Shown here: piece by piece, positions 26,588 to 36,259 of the stretch | Layout of the letters: each line of letters opens with the position of its first letter | How positions within the stretch are numbered: the stretch's first letter is position 1 | Origin: Bog-756 sp052326605 | Lineage (GTDB): Bacteria; Actinomycetota; Acidimicrobiia; Acidimicrobiales; RAAP-2 | NCBI GenBank assembly: GCA_052326605.1 | Contig: JBKQMB010000045.1 | Coordinates: forward strand, 1-64,000 | DNA length: 64,000 nt | Direction: 5' to 3' | Translations under genes and position numbers: made by a program | The notes under the pieces: model-generated | Database searches by the model: none | What the model was told of the DNA's origin: nothing | What the model saw: the letters and a program-made list of their open reading frames with translations, nothing else

Positions 26588-27000
26588 CCACGGTCAGGCT
26601 GCCTGTCCTCGCGCCACCACCGATGAGGACAAAGGCGACAACCCGTTCACGAACTCGTGCTCACGCCACGTGTCGTCTTCGTGCTCATCCAGGGTGGAGG
26701 CCAACACGGAGTCGCCCGAGCAGACATCGCCCGGGCGTGCACTGTGATCCGGCCCATATCCACCAGGTTGGAGCCGGTTCTGGACTTGGGGGGGGGTTCG
26801 ACCACTGGTATCTGCACTCGTACACCTTCCCGTCTTGCTTGCCGGACCCGGGCCGTCTGGCAGTGCCGACCCGTCCCGTCGTTGTCAGGGCTGCTCCCAT
26901 CCTCCCCTGCGTATCCAGGATCAGGCTGCCCTCCGCTTCATCAGGTCGCTGCGACGGCCCGAAGGAGGGGTTCTTCCATCCCCTCACGGTCAAACCGAGC
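26588..27000. other. 413-bp gap between two mobile-element fragments
   Basis: I see no gene that I can support. Open frames here do not match any family known to me. It is probably the rest of the element that carried the ATPase, or mixed junction DNA. It contains the run of nine G at 26789-26797. Confidence 0.5.
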
Positions 27001-27228
27001 CTCGTGGCGCACGACCGGTTTCCAGTAGACACCGGTGGCATTTATCGCCACCGCCTCGACACCAGCGTCGTTCAGTCATGCTGCCAGCTCACCGAGACCC
27101 TCGGCCGTTGTGGTGAACGACTGCTTCGTCACATCGATGGACTGGTCAGGTTGCTTCACCTGGCAGCAGGCCACCACGGTGTCGCAATGCACGTCCAGGC
27201 CGGCAACCCGTTCGCGTATTCGTTTCAC
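27001..27228 (-). pseudogene. IS110-family transposase, N-terminal fragment
   Basis: GTG 27228, preceded by GGGAGGTGAAGCA, begins a frame reading RIRERVAGLDVHCDTVVACC, the DEDD/RuvC-like start of IS110 transposases. After GELAA a TGA replaces the expected Trp codon (27076-27078), and reading continues with LNDAGVEAVAINATGVYWKP, normally MEATGVYWKP. Similarity ends near 27001. The conserved Glu of ATG-VYW is Asn here. The same orientation and subtype as the fragment at 25022 suggest one original gene. Confidence 0.75.
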
Positions 27229-27598
27229 TGCTTCACCTCCCAAGTATGGATTGGAGGCTGCCGGGGAGGACCAGGCGAAGCGGATGCTGGGGCTCGTGCT
27301 CGTAGCGATAGTCCTTGGTCCCCCGGGGCCCTCGCGCCAGACTCTTCGACGCACTCGAGATTGCAAGCCGAATTCGGCGACCGCACCGGCAGCCACGGCC
27401 AGCATTTCACACCGGCCAGTTAACGGGCAACGACGCCCCGTACCAGGTCTGTCTTCGCCCAGCGCGATCGACTGAAATGCCGGCAGTTGCATGTCGCCAA
27501 TGGCGAAAGGGGCGACTATCTCACTCAGCCAGGCAGAATCATCGGCTACGGTCGGATGCACGTAAGCTCGTGAATCGTCCGGGTGGCTCGGCATTGTC
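27229..27598. other. 370-bp gene-free stretch before the pyruvyl transferase
   Basis: No supported gene. It presumably holds the left end of the IS110 copy (which has no inverted repeats) and the 3' flank of the minus-strand polysaccharide genes. No clear terminator was seen. Confidence 0.5.
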
Positions 27599-28642
27599 TC
27601 AGCATTCAAGTTGCGGCAATCCGAGGGCATCTCGCGCTTCGCCGTAGGCAGAAATGAGGCGATCCCGTAGGTGATCCACCGCTTCAAGTGTTCTTTGTGA
27701 TCTGAAGTCTCTCTCGTCTAGTGCAGCGATGACGTGTTCCACGATCTGGCCGGCCGACACGGTATCCGTTCGAATGAGGGAAGTCGCATTGTCGATAGAC
27801 AAAGCGAAATCCCTGCACTTTGGCTGGTATTCCAATGCCACGGTCGGCGTACCGGAGATTGAAGCCAGTATCGCTGCATGGAGGCGGCTTACGATCACTA
27901 CCGAGCAGCAGGCCAGCTCACTGATGACTTGGCTGCTGTCGGTTGCGTTTACGAAAGTCACTTTCCCGGAGACGCCACTGAGCGCCCACTCCAACCATTT
28001 GCGGTCTTGACCGTTCATCAGAATTCCGACGATTTCATAGCCGAGTGCGTCGAGTTCGTTGCATGCAGCGGCCATCTCTCCTGCGACGAATGCAGGGTCA
28101 TGGCCCCAGAGATCGTCGCCAAAGCCGAAGTTCACTCCAATGCGGCCCGGACGGACTTCCACTTGCGGTCGAGGGAGAAGTAGAGCTGGATCGCCTGCGA
28201 CGGACGCTTCTACGCCCACTCCGGACAGCAACTCAGCACTACGTGGACCTCGAACGGAAACAGACTGGAGCTTTCCTAAGACATTCGGCCAGCGAGCGAG
28301 CTCCTCTCTGTCCGAGTAGCTTCGATGGCCTCTGAACGTGGGGTCTTCTACGCCGACGCCAATCGCAAATCCCGGTTGACCTCTAGCAAGAGCCGAGCCA
28401 AAGCGTACGAGACGGCGCCAGTTGCGCCGCCCGATGCAGGTGCCACCTCCAAGGACAAGAGTTGAGTCCTTGAGCCGATGCGGCAATCCTTGAGCCATCG
28501 AGGTGGCGATCAATCGAGGTTCTAGGGGAAGATCGACGAATCGTGCGCCGTAGAGCACAGACCCGACCGCTTCACGGATGGCATCATCGCCAATGTTTCC
28601 TTGGCCGTGCCAGCCAAGATAGCAGACGAGCGGTGATGTCAT
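27599..28642 (-). CDS. Polysaccharide pyruvyl transferase family protein
   Basis: A 347-residue protein of the CsaB/WcaK family, which adds ketal pyruvate from phosphoenolpyruvate to surface glycans. Evidence is the start LVCYLGWHGQGNIGDDAIRE, the central LVLGGGTCIG, VRGPRSAELL and GDPALLL, and late VIVSRLHAAILASISGTPTVAL with the S-R-L-H-A block. All are diagnostic for the family. Some members catalyse other transfers to glycans. The start overlaps the stop of the upstream GT2 gene by four bases (ATGA), so the two are translationally coupled. Confidence 0.87.
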   Translation of the reverse strand: MTSPLVCYLGWHGQGNIGDDAIREAVGSVLYGARFVDLPLEPRLIATSMAQGLPHRLKDSTLVLGGGTCIGRRNWRRLVRFGSALARGQPGFAIGVGVEDPTFRGHRSYSDREELARWPNVLGKLQSVSVRGPRSAELLSGVGVEASVAGDPALLLPRPQVEVRPGRIGVNFGFGDDLWGHDPAFVAGEMAAACNELDALGYEIVGILMNGQDRKWLEWALSGVSGKVTFVNATDSSQVISELACCSVVIVSRLHAAILASISGTPTVALEYQPKCRDFALSIDNATSLIRTDTVSAGQIVEHVIAALDERDFRSQRTLEAVDHLRDRLISAYGEARDALGLPQLEC

Positions 28643-29619
28643 GGGAAGGACACAGAAGGGTCGTTCACGGAAAGTCGATAGGGAGCCAGCCAGGTGTCGG
28701 CTTTCTTCACCTCGTCCTTCCCAAGTCGTCGGAGACGAACCTCAGTGAGCAGTGGATTTGGAAGTCCAAGCATCAGCAACATTGGAATCGTGTCGGCTGG
28801 ATTCCTGTGAATCAGCCGAGGTAGGTCCTTCCCTACGGAAATGCGACCCTCGGAACGGAGTCGTTGGCGGACTTCGAATGCTGATGATCGCTGAGGCTTT
28901 TCGTGTTCGATCGATTCATCGCCACCGAACCGATTCGTAAGCGCACGAAAAGCGGCATATTGAGCCTCAAACGCATCGTGGCTGAAGGAGCGCGACCACT
29001 GTCGATACGCTACGAGGAGCTCGTCGACGCACGCCACCCTGCCGTGTTGGAAGAGTCGATTCCACAGATCCCAGTCCTCGACGAATCGGGCGGAGTCGTC
29101 GAAGCCTCCCACCTGGTCGAAGAGCGCGCGTTGAACCAGAACCCCGGAGCCGCCGCCTGGAACGATGTTTCTATGGAGGAGGTGCCGGGTCAGGTCCTGC
29201 GGGTCACTGAGGCGCTCGCCTCCGATGGGAGCTAGCTCCTCGTCAACGTGTAGTGCACTTGCGGTGCACCAAGTCGCCCCAGATGCCGCTGCTGTGTCGA
29301 GCTGTCGGCGTAGTTTTGTGGGAGCCCAGAGATCATCGTCATCGCAGAACGCCACCCACGGTGTCGAAGCGGTACTGGCACCATGGTTCCTTGCAATGCG
29401 TTGTTCCGTCGGACGGTCATGGCGAATGAGCCGGATGCCTGACAGATTGTGAACCATCTCGGGCGTTTCGTCAGTCGAAGCATCATCGACCACAACGACA
29501 GCGAGTTCTACATCTTGTTGACCCAGAACTGAATGAAGGGTCTGACGCAGTGTCCGTGAGCGATTTCGAGTCGGCACAACGACGGTCACAGCGTCCTGGG
29601 CCCCTGATCGATCCTTCAC
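28639..29619 (-). CDS. GT2 glycosyltransferase
   Basis: A 326-residue GT-A enzyme: VTVVVPTRNRSRTLRQTLHS, VVVDDASTDETPEMV, a DDDD cluster in WVAFCDDDDLWAP for metal and nucleotide binding, and GGFDDSARFVEDWDLWNRL with the ED pair near the catalytic base. It lacks membrane helices. With the pyruvyl transferase it forms a two-gene unit transcribed opposite to the first part of the locus. The sugar and acceptor are unknown. Confidence 0.87.
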   Translation of the reverse strand: MKDRSGAQDAVTVVVPTRNRSRTLRQTLHSVLGQQDVELAVVVVDDASTDETPEMVHNLSGIRLIRHDRPTEQRIARNHGASTASTPWVAFCDDDDLWAPTKLRRQLDTAAASGATWCTASALHVDEELAPIGGERLSDPQDLTRHLLHRNIVPGGGSGVLVQRALFDQVGGFDDSARFVEDWDLWNRLFQHGRVACVDELLVAYRQWSRSFSHDAFEAQYAAFRALTNRFGGDESIEHEKPQRSSAFEVRQRLRSEGRISVGKDLPRLIHRNPADTIPMLLMLGLPNPLLTEVRLRRLGKDEVKKADTWLAPYRLSVNDPSVSFP

Positions 29620-30476
29620 CGAATGTCCGGCCTCCCGACCTGCGACGCCTCGAGCGAAAAGGAGTGGCGAAGGAGAATGTTTGGCATTCCCTCCGTGGCG
29701 CGAGTCGCCCCATCTGGCGTGTGGCAGAAGCTTCGTTCCGAGCCCGTGAGAGAGTTGACGGAGTGCCTGCGTAGCAAAGGCGAAGTTCTACGCGAGTGGC
29801 GGTTCTCTCCTTCTGGGAGGGAGGAGGCCGAGCTGTCACGATACCCTGCTGGGCTCACGACGGTGAGCTTCTCAGTAGACCGAACAATGAGTCTGCGGTC
29901 ACTCACTCCGCGGTCTCCCGGCACAACCTTTGCGGAACCAGCCGGCACGTCCCCCTGTGTAGTTGGGCCGTCGATCCTATTGGTTGGGTCATCGACCCTG
30001 TCGGTCGTAAGGAGGCGGGAGATGGAGACATAGAATCTCGTCCGCGCTGCATGAACATCCCACAAACGCCCCTGACCTGGTTTTCCCGATCACAGCAGTA
30101 CCTTCCTGAGTATTCCTCACAAACCGTGGATCAGTCAACTTGTTGCCACGGCAATGCGGAGATGTCCGGCTATCTCTCTTCTTCTCATAGAGGGGCGATG
30201 TGGGCCGGCTACTCAGGCTCCGGGCATATTGTGCGTGCGGGACCGCCCGGTCCCGTCGAGGCTTCACCCGCGGGCGACCTTCGGTCGGTCTTGAGTGGGC
30301 GTCCCTGTTCTCTGCTGCGACCATCCCCTACCGGCTTCGTAAAGGACGGTGATGACAGCATCGGATGGGTCTGCTGCACGGGAGCGCGAGGCACTCCCGG
30401 TCTGAGGCAATATGGACTTGATGGGAAAATTGAGGAAGCGGTCGGGGCTGACGCTCTAGCTTGACCGGACCGGCCA
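29620..30476. other. 857-bp gene-poor region between divergent units
   Basis: This stretch separates the minus-strand GT2 from the plus-strand methyltransferase. Several open frames of 60-220 codons exist on both strands, but none shows hydrophobic pattern, family motif or a good ribosome-binding site. It is long for a promoter region. A lost gene or an unrecognised RNA is possible. Confidence 0.45.
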
Positions 30477-31238
30477 ATGAAAGGCGGAACGTTGACCAGA
30501 AACGCCGTCCAGAAACTTGCTGAGAAAGTCCTCGACCGCGGCCGAGTGATGAAGGTCGAGTGGGTAGAGCAGGATCCAACCAGCCATCTCGCAACTCTTC
30601 TGCCACGCTCCTTGGTGCGCCTGCCCGCCCCTCCGAGTCATGATCTCATCCGTGAGCGCGAAGAGATCACGTCACATGTGGGAGCGAAACCCCTGTGGGA
30701 AGGCTACGGCGAGGATCCGCAGGCCGTCCGCACGGCTGAACAGGTCCGGACGCCACCGGCACTCGGGGCGCTATACGCCGCTCTCGCAAAGCAACTAGAA
30801 CCCCTCACCGTCGTTGAGTTCGGCACCGCATTCGGTGCATCGGGGATGTACTGGTGCGCCGCGCTCGAAGATAACAACAGCGGCACTCTGTACACCTTTG
30901 AGCCGAACGAGAAGTGGGCAGCGATCGCTCGCGCGAATCTCGAAGCCATCAGTGACAGATTCGTCCTCACGGTTGGCACATTCGAGGACCGGATCGCCGA
31001 TGTCCTCGGAGACAAGTTGATCGATATCGCGTTCATCGACGCGATTCACACCAGCGAGTTCGTCCTCCCGCAGTTCGACCTGGTCGCCGACCGATGCCAC
31101 TCCAAGAGCATCATCATCCTGGATGACATCACCTTCTCGCCCGACATGGCAGATTGCTGGGCTCGTCTCAGTCGCGACACGAGAGTAGCGGCGTCGGTCT
31201 CCTTCTCGGGCCGTGCCGGGCTGGTCGAGCTCCGTTAG
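30477..31238 (+). CDS. Class I SAM-dependent methyltransferase
   Basis: A 253-residue protein. Motif I for S-adenosylmethionine is LTVVEFGTAFGASGMYW; the acidic end of strand 2 is LYTFEPNEKWAAIARANL; the later KLIDIAFIDAIHTSEFVLPQ fits the Methyltransf_24/O-methyltransferase group with its catalytic Asp. It may methylate a sugar of the surface glycan. ATG 30477 is the first start; others at residue 25 are possible. An IS5 remnant begins about 35 bases after its stop. Confidence 0.82.
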   Translation: MKGGTLTRNAVQKLAEKVLDRGRVMKVEWVEQDPTSHLATLLPRSLVRLPAPPSHDLIREREEITSHVGAKPLWEGYGEDPQAVRTAEQVRTPPALGALYAALAKQLEPLTVVEFGTAFGASGMYWCAALEDNNSGTLYTFEPNEKWAAIARANLEAISDRFVLTVGTFEDRIADVLGDKLIDIAFIDAIHTSEFVLPQFDLVADRCHSKSIIILDDITFSPDMADCWARLSRDTRVAASVSFSGRAGLVELR

Positions 31239-31692
31239 CCCGTCCCCGGCGCTCAGATGTCTAGCCCAGGCTATTCACGTGAATTCAGGAATCCTGGGTG
31301 CCAGAAGGATCGAGTCGTTGCGGTTCGCCCCTTCGATCGTCCAACCAATCGGGATGCCGTGTCGGTCGGTGGCGATCGACCACTTCCACCCGAGCTTGGC
31401 GCGATCGGTCGGGTTCTTCCCCGTACCCTCTCCGCCACAAGGGCTCTTGTGGAGCGAGCCGTCGACGGCGACCTCCGTGAGGTCGAGCCCGATGATCTTG
31501 TCGTAGCCAGCGAGCGCCTCCGCGGCGATGGCGTTGAACACCCCGGCACGGGTCCACTCGTCGCGACGCTCACGCGCCGTCGTGTCGGAGACCACTCCAC
31601 CAGTGAGGCGCTCGGCGTCCTCCCAGGAACAACCAGTGGCGAGGCGCACCAGCATCACATTGAAACAGGCCCGGTCCGAGGCCCTCGGTCGG

Positions 31693-33111
31693 GAGTTATA
31701 ACCAGAACCTGTGGATGCACCACCTGAGCGGAGGCGCGACGTACCTTCCTGTTTGACCAAAACAAGGACGCCGGCGGTGAGACGCCGGCAGGAAGGAACG
31801 CCAATGTTGAGAGTACATGTTGATGAGGTCGCGGGCGCGGAGCTGTCGAGCAGTCTCGATGCGATCGTGGCCGAGGGAGCACGTCGGATGCTGGCCGCCG
31901 CCCTGGAAGCCGAGGTCGACGCCTACGTGTCGAGCTTCACCGGCGAGGTCGATGAGCACGGGCGTCGCTTGGTGGTCAGAAATGGGTACGCCGAGGCACG
32001 CTCGCTGGTCACCGGAGCGGGTCCACTCGAGGTCCGGGCTCCCAGAGTCAACGACTGCCGGGTCGACGAGGTGACTGGTGAGCGCATCCGGTTTCGCAGC
32101 TCGATCCTGCCTCCGTGGGCCCGCAAGTCCCCCAAGGTGGCCGAGGTGCTGCCGTTGATGTACCTGCACGGGATGAGCTCGGGGGACTTCGCCCCGGCCC
32201 TGGAGGAGTTCTTCGGATCGGCCGCCGGTCTGTCGGCATCGGTGATCACCCGGCTGACGAACGACTGGCAGAAGGAGCGGGACCAGTTCTCCCACCGGTC
32301 ATTGAAGGACGTCGACTACGTCTACCTCTGGGCCGACGGAATCCACTTCAACGTCCGCCTCGAGGAGGCCCGGCTGTGCGCCCTGGTCATCGTGGGTGTA
32401 CGTGCCGACGGGACCAAGGAGCTGGTCTCGATCAGCGACGGCCACCGGGAGTCCACCGAGTCCTGGGCCGACGTGCTGCGGGGGCTGAAGCGTCGGGGAA
32501 TGACCGCCCCGGTGCTGGCCGTCGGGGACGGGGCCCTCGGATTCTGGGGCGCATTGGGCGAGGTCTTCCCCGACACCGTCCACCAGCGGTGCTGGGTGCA
32601 CAAGATGGCGAACGTCATGAACGCGCTGCCCAAGTCGGCCCAGCCCGCTGCCCGTGCGGCCCTGGCCGAGGTCCGTGACGCCGAGGACCGTGAGCATGCG
32701 GAACAGGCGATCGAGCAGTTCGCCCAGGACTACGAGGCCAAGTGGCCCAAGGCCGTCGAAAAGGTCAGGAAGGACCAGGACGCCTTGCTCGCCTTCTTCG
32801 ACTTCCCCGCCGAGCACTGGATCCACCTGAAGACCACCAACCCCATCGAGTCCACCTTCGCCACCGTGCGGCTGCGGACCAAGGTGACCAAAGGGCCGGG
32901 CTCGCGGGCAGCCGGTCTGGCCATGGCCTACAAGCTGATCGAGTCGGCCCAGACCCGGTGGCGAGCGGTCAACGCACCCCAGCTCGTCGCTCTGGTGCGT
33001 GCCGGCGTGAAGTTCGAGAAGGGGGTGATGGTCGAGCGATCAGAGGAGCATGAAACCGAGGTCGCCGCGTAGTTCGCCAGGTTTCTCATCCACAGGTCTT
33101 GACTATTTCTC
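31693..33111 (+). mobile_element. IS256-family insertion sequence with 9-bp target duplication
   Basis: The ends are imperfect inverted repeats sharing ACCTGTGGATG: left GAGTTATAACCAGAACCTGT, right (inward) GAGAAATAGTCAAGACCTGT. CTCGGTCGG occurs directly outside both ends (31684-31692 and 33112-33120). The 1419-bp element carries one full transposase and interrupts an IS5-type transposase gene. Structure and duplication are those of a recent IS256 insertion. Confidence 0.93.
31804..33072 (+). CDS. IS256-family (mutator-type) transposase
   Basis: A 422-residue transposase. The catalytic residues lie in YVYLWADGIHFNVRLEEARL (first Asp), VLAVGDGALGFWGALGEVFP (second Asp) and KTTNPIESTFATVRLRT (Glu), with QRCWVHKMANVMNALPK between, the C/H signature of the family. 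Length is normal. ATG 31804 follows GGCAGGAAGGAACGCC. Nothing in the sequence suggests it is inactive. Confidence 0.95.
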   Translation: MLRVHVDEVAGAELSSSLDAIVAEGARRMLAAALEAEVDAYVSSFTGEVDEHGRRLVVRNGYAEARSLVTGAGPLEVRAPRVNDCRVDEVTGERIRFRSSILPPWARKSPKVAEVLPLMYLHGMSSGDFAPALEEFFGSAAGLSASVITRLTNDWQKERDQFSHRSLKDVDYVYLWADGIHFNVRLEEARLCALVIVGVRADGTKELVSISDGHRESTESWADVLRGLKRRGMTAPVLAVGDGALGFWGALGEVFPDTVHQRCWVHKMANVMNALPKSAQPAARAALAEVRDAEDREHAEQAIEQFAQDYEAKWPKAVEKVRKDQDALLAFFDFPAEHWIHLKTTNPIESTFATVRLRTKVTKGPGSRAAGLAMAYKLIESAQTRWRAVNAPQLVALVRAGVKFEKGVMVERSEEHETEVAA

Positions 33112-33266
33112 CTCGGTCGGTGACACCCCAACGGATGGGCGTCGGTCCGTTCCGGAAGCAACGGTTCAATGGCTGCCCAGATGGCATCTCCCACTTCGGG
33201 GTCGAGCGCGCGCATGATGGTGGGGACCTGCACTTGGTCGTCGGTCTTGGGTGCACCCGACATCAC

Positions 33267-33972
33267 AGTCGGGACAAGATGACGACCGGTGGATGGTCAC
33301 CTACGTCGCGCTGCGAACTCCCTGGTCATGGGCCTGGCCACCTACTCGCGCGGCCACTAAGCGATACACATTCTCGCAGGCGGGGAGGGTGCTTTCGCGG
33401 ACGTGCGACCGATCATTTTAGGGGCCGGACGAATCATCGAGGCTAGCGTTCTCGGGACGGGGACGGGTACGATTGCTGAATCGACGAGCTCCGGGAATTG
33501 GGAGCCACTTCGGTGAACAACGACAGCATCTGAACGGGGCAGCACAGATGATTCAATTTTCGATTTCGTTCACCCTTGTGAGTTTGCGTCGGAGAATCTG
33601 TGCACTCACATTGGACGTAAGTCCGGTGCACCCGTCACGTCGCAACAACCATGGCTGCGGCGGTCCGAGGAGAACAGATCCGAACGAGCGCGCCAACCCG
33701 TGTAGTCCGGGGCGTCGGTCGAGAGATTGGCAGCCAAGCGTCCCCCATCGAGACCGCAGAGCTGTGTGCGTTGTGGATTCACAAGATGGACTGGGGTGGA
33801 ATCTCGAATAGTAGAGACCGTTTCACCTCCGGGTGGAAAGAGACGCGCTATACAAACCTGAGTTGTGGCGATCAAGATGCCAATAATGCCACTGATGTTC
33901 AATTGATAATGGTTATCCGCAATGTAGCAGTGTCATTGGACCGGTTTGGAAGACGAGGACAGAAAGGAAGAG
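33267..33972. other. 706-bp region before the polymerase-like gene
   Basis: No gene could be supported. A short frame ending near 33360 (SLVMGLATYSRGH) resembles the tail of some lost gene but cannot be assigned. The last 100 bases are AT-rich, with TTGATAATGG near 33903, and probably contain the promoter for the downstream membrane protein. Confidence 0.45.
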
Positions 33973-36195
33973 ATGCTGTTAGAGGTGCGACCTGTAAGAA
34001 CCGCGCCAGCGCATCGCGTTCGGAAGAACAAGAGAACCGCGCCAGCACATCGCGTTCGGAAGAACCAGGACTGCACTTCGGGTGATCTTGCATCGATAAT
34101 CTTCGGCGGATTCTCGCTGCTGCTTCTTGCAGGCGTCATACTCTCCAAGGTCTTCGATGCGGGGGCGCCGGAAGAGGTCGCCATCGTTCTGTTCGGATTC
34201 TTCGGCCTCGGGTCTGCTCCGTTGCAAGTCCTTTCACCGATGCGTGGTGTTCGGTTCTTCGCGATCGCAATCGGACTGGGCTTGGCGATCGTGTTGTTGA
34301 CAGGATTTGCGCTCATCGAACTCGGCGCGTGGGGATTGGGAACTCCGCTGTTCATTGCCTACTCGGGAGCAGCGGGATGTCTGCACGTGATCGGCCTGCG
34401 ACGCAGCCTCCCCCGTGTCTCGATTGAAGTGGTTCGATCCAAGATGGATCGCTTCGTCCTGAGCAGTCGGAACTCTCAGGCAGTTGTCATTACGAGTATC
34501 GCGGGACTGGTCATCTGCATAGGCAGTGCACTGTTTGACCAGCACCTTATTCCGAAGCCGGGTGGTTTACCGACCTCCATCACTCCAGCCTGGTTTGTCG
34601 GGATTGCTCTCCTGGTGCTGTCGTTCTTCTTGGCTTGGTGGGGCCGACCAAGTCTCCTCGGCCTTCCAGCGATTCTGCTGGCTACGGTCCTCACGGTGAC
34701 CCCGTCAATCGTGTACGACTTGGCTCGCTACGACTGGACACAATCGCACATTGGCCTCACATTGTATTTCCTCAAGCACGGCACGGCTAATAGCCGCCTG
34801 AGCCTGTACCAATCGTGGCCAGGGTTCTTCGCAGGCATTGCCTGGCTCTGTCACGTCGGAGGTACGTCGAACGTCGAGGCACTTGCTCGATGGTGGCCTC
34901 CAGTGGTCGACGTCACCGGAGCGATGGTCGTTGTCTATCTCGCCAGAGTCTTTGGGGTCAGCGATCGAAACTCCTGGCTCGCGTCGATTCTGTTCATTGC
35001 AGGAAATACGATCGGCCAGGACTACTACTCTCCGCAAGCCGTCACCTACGTGGCCTACCTTGTTCTGCTTGCTGTTGCAGTTCGCCCCCGCTACGCAAGT
35101 AATGAAGGATCACTGCACGACAGTTCCGCAGTGGTTCCCATCGACTGGATTCTGCTGTCCCTACTTTCGGTCGCGATTGCCGTGTCGCACCCACTCACGC
35201 CGTTTGTGACTTCAGGGATGTTCATCATTCTGGCTGTGTTCGGCGTGTTGAAGTCGAGGTGGTTCGCTCCAATTCCACTCATTCCGGCTGTCAGCTGGGC
35301 TCTCCTGCACCATTCGGTCGTGGCGCAATATTTCAGCATCGGTCAGATTGGCAATGTAGGGGCGAACATTCAAACTCCGGGCACGGCGTTTCATTACCAC
35401 TACAACATCTACGCTCACATCGGCATTGTGGGACAGGCGCTCGCTCCGGCAATCGTCGGAGCGCTCGCTGTGGTGGCTTTCCTAGCCACTCGAGACAGGA
35501 TCTCGTGGGCTCTCGCCACATGCATCGCGTCAACCGGAATATTGCTCGTCGCGGTGCACTACGGGAATGAGGATCTCTTTCGTGCAACGCTGTTCGCCCT
35601 ACCTCTGGTGGCAGTCCTGGCTGCCCGATTTGAATGGCGCGCCACACATGTCCGCTCTGCCGTCATCGCAGTCGTGCTGCCGATCATCACGGCGGCATAC
35701 TTGGCGGGCGATATGGGATTTGACTATGTGTACGTGGTTCGGCCCTCGGACCTGGGCACCGCTCAATTCTTCGAGGGCAGTGCTCCTCGATTCTCCACAG
35801 TCATCACGATCAGCGATGAGGCGTACTCACCGGTGCAATCTTCGCCGCGCTACACCTTGTTTGCCTACGAGAACTACAACCTTCCTCTTCAGAGCGAAGG
35901 TGGATCAGTGAGCGTTCAGGATGAGGCACAACGGCTCACTGCTTCAGTTGAGGAATCCGTACGAGGAGCCTATGTAAACCATGGAGTCGTCCAGAGCATC
36001 TACTTGGTGACTTTCCAGCAAGCTGCCGCTGAGTGGGAGGAGGGCGGCTTGCTCACTCCCAATCAGTATGCAGAGTTCACCGCTGCAATCGCAGCTTCGC
36101 CCCAATGGCGAGTGGTGCACGAATCCGCAACATCGACACTGTTCAAGTTCCGCACTGCGCCTCTCACGGCTGGGCACGCGCCTACAAACTCGTAG
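33973..36195 (+). CDS. Large polytopic membrane protein, candidate polysaccharide polymerase or GT-C transferase
   Basis: About 740 residues. After a 36-residue basic N-terminus there are some 14-16 hydrophobic helices and a C-terminal soluble domain of about 170 residues (from DYVYVVRPSDLGTAQFFEGS). Charged residues in the first loops (DLARYDWTQSHIGLTLYFLK) recall Wzy polymerases and GT-C glycosyltransferases, but no diagnostic motif was found. ATG 33973 follows AAAGGAAGAG. Two exact 12-residue copies of RTAPAHRVRKN(K/Q) encoded by a 36-bp DNA repeat sit in the N-terminus. Its place among glycan genes supports polymerisation or transfer. Confidence 0.7.
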   Translation: MLLEVRPVRTAPAHRVRKNKRTAPAHRVRKNQDCTSGDLASIIFGGFSLLLLAGVILSKVFDAGAPEEVAIVLFGFFGLGSAPLQVLSPMRGVRFFAIAIGLGLAIVLLTGFALIELGAWGLGTPLFIAYSGAAGCLHVIGLRRSLPRVSIEVVRSKMDRFVLSSRNSQAVVITSIAGLVICIGSALFDQHLIPKPGGLPTSITPAWFVGIALLVLSFFLAWWGRPSLLGLPAILLATVLTVTPSIVYDLARYDWTQSHIGLTLYFLKHGTANSRLSLYQSWPGFFAGIAWLCHVGGTSNVEALARWWPPVVDVTGAMVVVYLARVFGVSDRNSWLASILFIAGNTIGQDYYSPQAVTYVAYLVLLAVAVRPRYASNEGSLHDSSAVVPIDWILLSLLSVAIAVSHPLTPFVTSGMFIILAVFGVLKSRWFAPIPLIPAVSWALLHHSVVAQYFSIGQIGNVGANIQTPGTAFHYHYNIYAHIGIVGQALAPAIVGALAVVAFLATRDRISWALATCIASTGILLVAVHYGNEDLFRATLFALPLVAVLAARFEWRATHVRSAVIAVVLPIITAAYLAGDMGFDYVYVVRPSDLGTAQFFEGSAPRFSTVITISDEAYSPVQSSPRYTLFAYENYNLPLQSEGGSVSVQDEAQRLTASVEESVRGAYVNHGVVQSIYLVTFQQAAAEWEEGGLLTPNQYAEFTAAIAASPQWRVVHESATSTLFKFRTAPLTAGHAPTNS
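33997..34068. repeat. 36-bp tandem repeat, hairpin-forming
   Basis: Two in-frame copies of a 36-bp unit containing ACCGCGCCAGCGCATCGCG encode RTAPAHRVRKN(K/Q). Within each copy GAAC-GCG and CGCGTTC can pair. It lies at the beginning of the polymerase-like gene and adds twelve residues per copy. Confidence 0.75.
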
Positions 36196-36259
36196 TTATT
36201 GCCGGTAATGGTCCCGAGCGTGGCCGGTACCACGCGGAAAGTTGCCCCCGGTGCACCGG

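Larger units (their letters stand above)
31275..33266 (-). pseudogene. IS5-family transposase split by an IS256 element
   Basis: The N-terminal part (33266 to 33112) starts MSGAPKTDDQVQVPTIMRAL and continues AIWAAIEPLLPERTD. The reading frame resumes across the insertion at 31692 with ASDRACFNVMLVRLATGCSW and goes on to GKNPTDRAKLGWKWSIATDR and TIEGANRNDSILLAP, the catalytic DDE region of IS5/IS427-type transposases. It ends early at 31275 (RIPEFT then stop), so the C-terminal third is also lost. Joining the halves over the duplicated CTCGGTCGG restores a continuous protein, which shows IS256 came later. Confidence 0.88.

Noticed and set aside
29620..30476. Small genes in the 857-bp gap, for example open frames of 137 to 222 codons
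   Set aside because: There is no good ribosome-binding site, membrane pattern or recognisable motif, and both strands are equally open, so coding cannot be supported.
23629..33266. A prophage or one large integrative element
   Set aside because: Only insertion sequences and their remnants are seen; there are no integrase, capsid, terminase, relaxase or matching attachment repeats.
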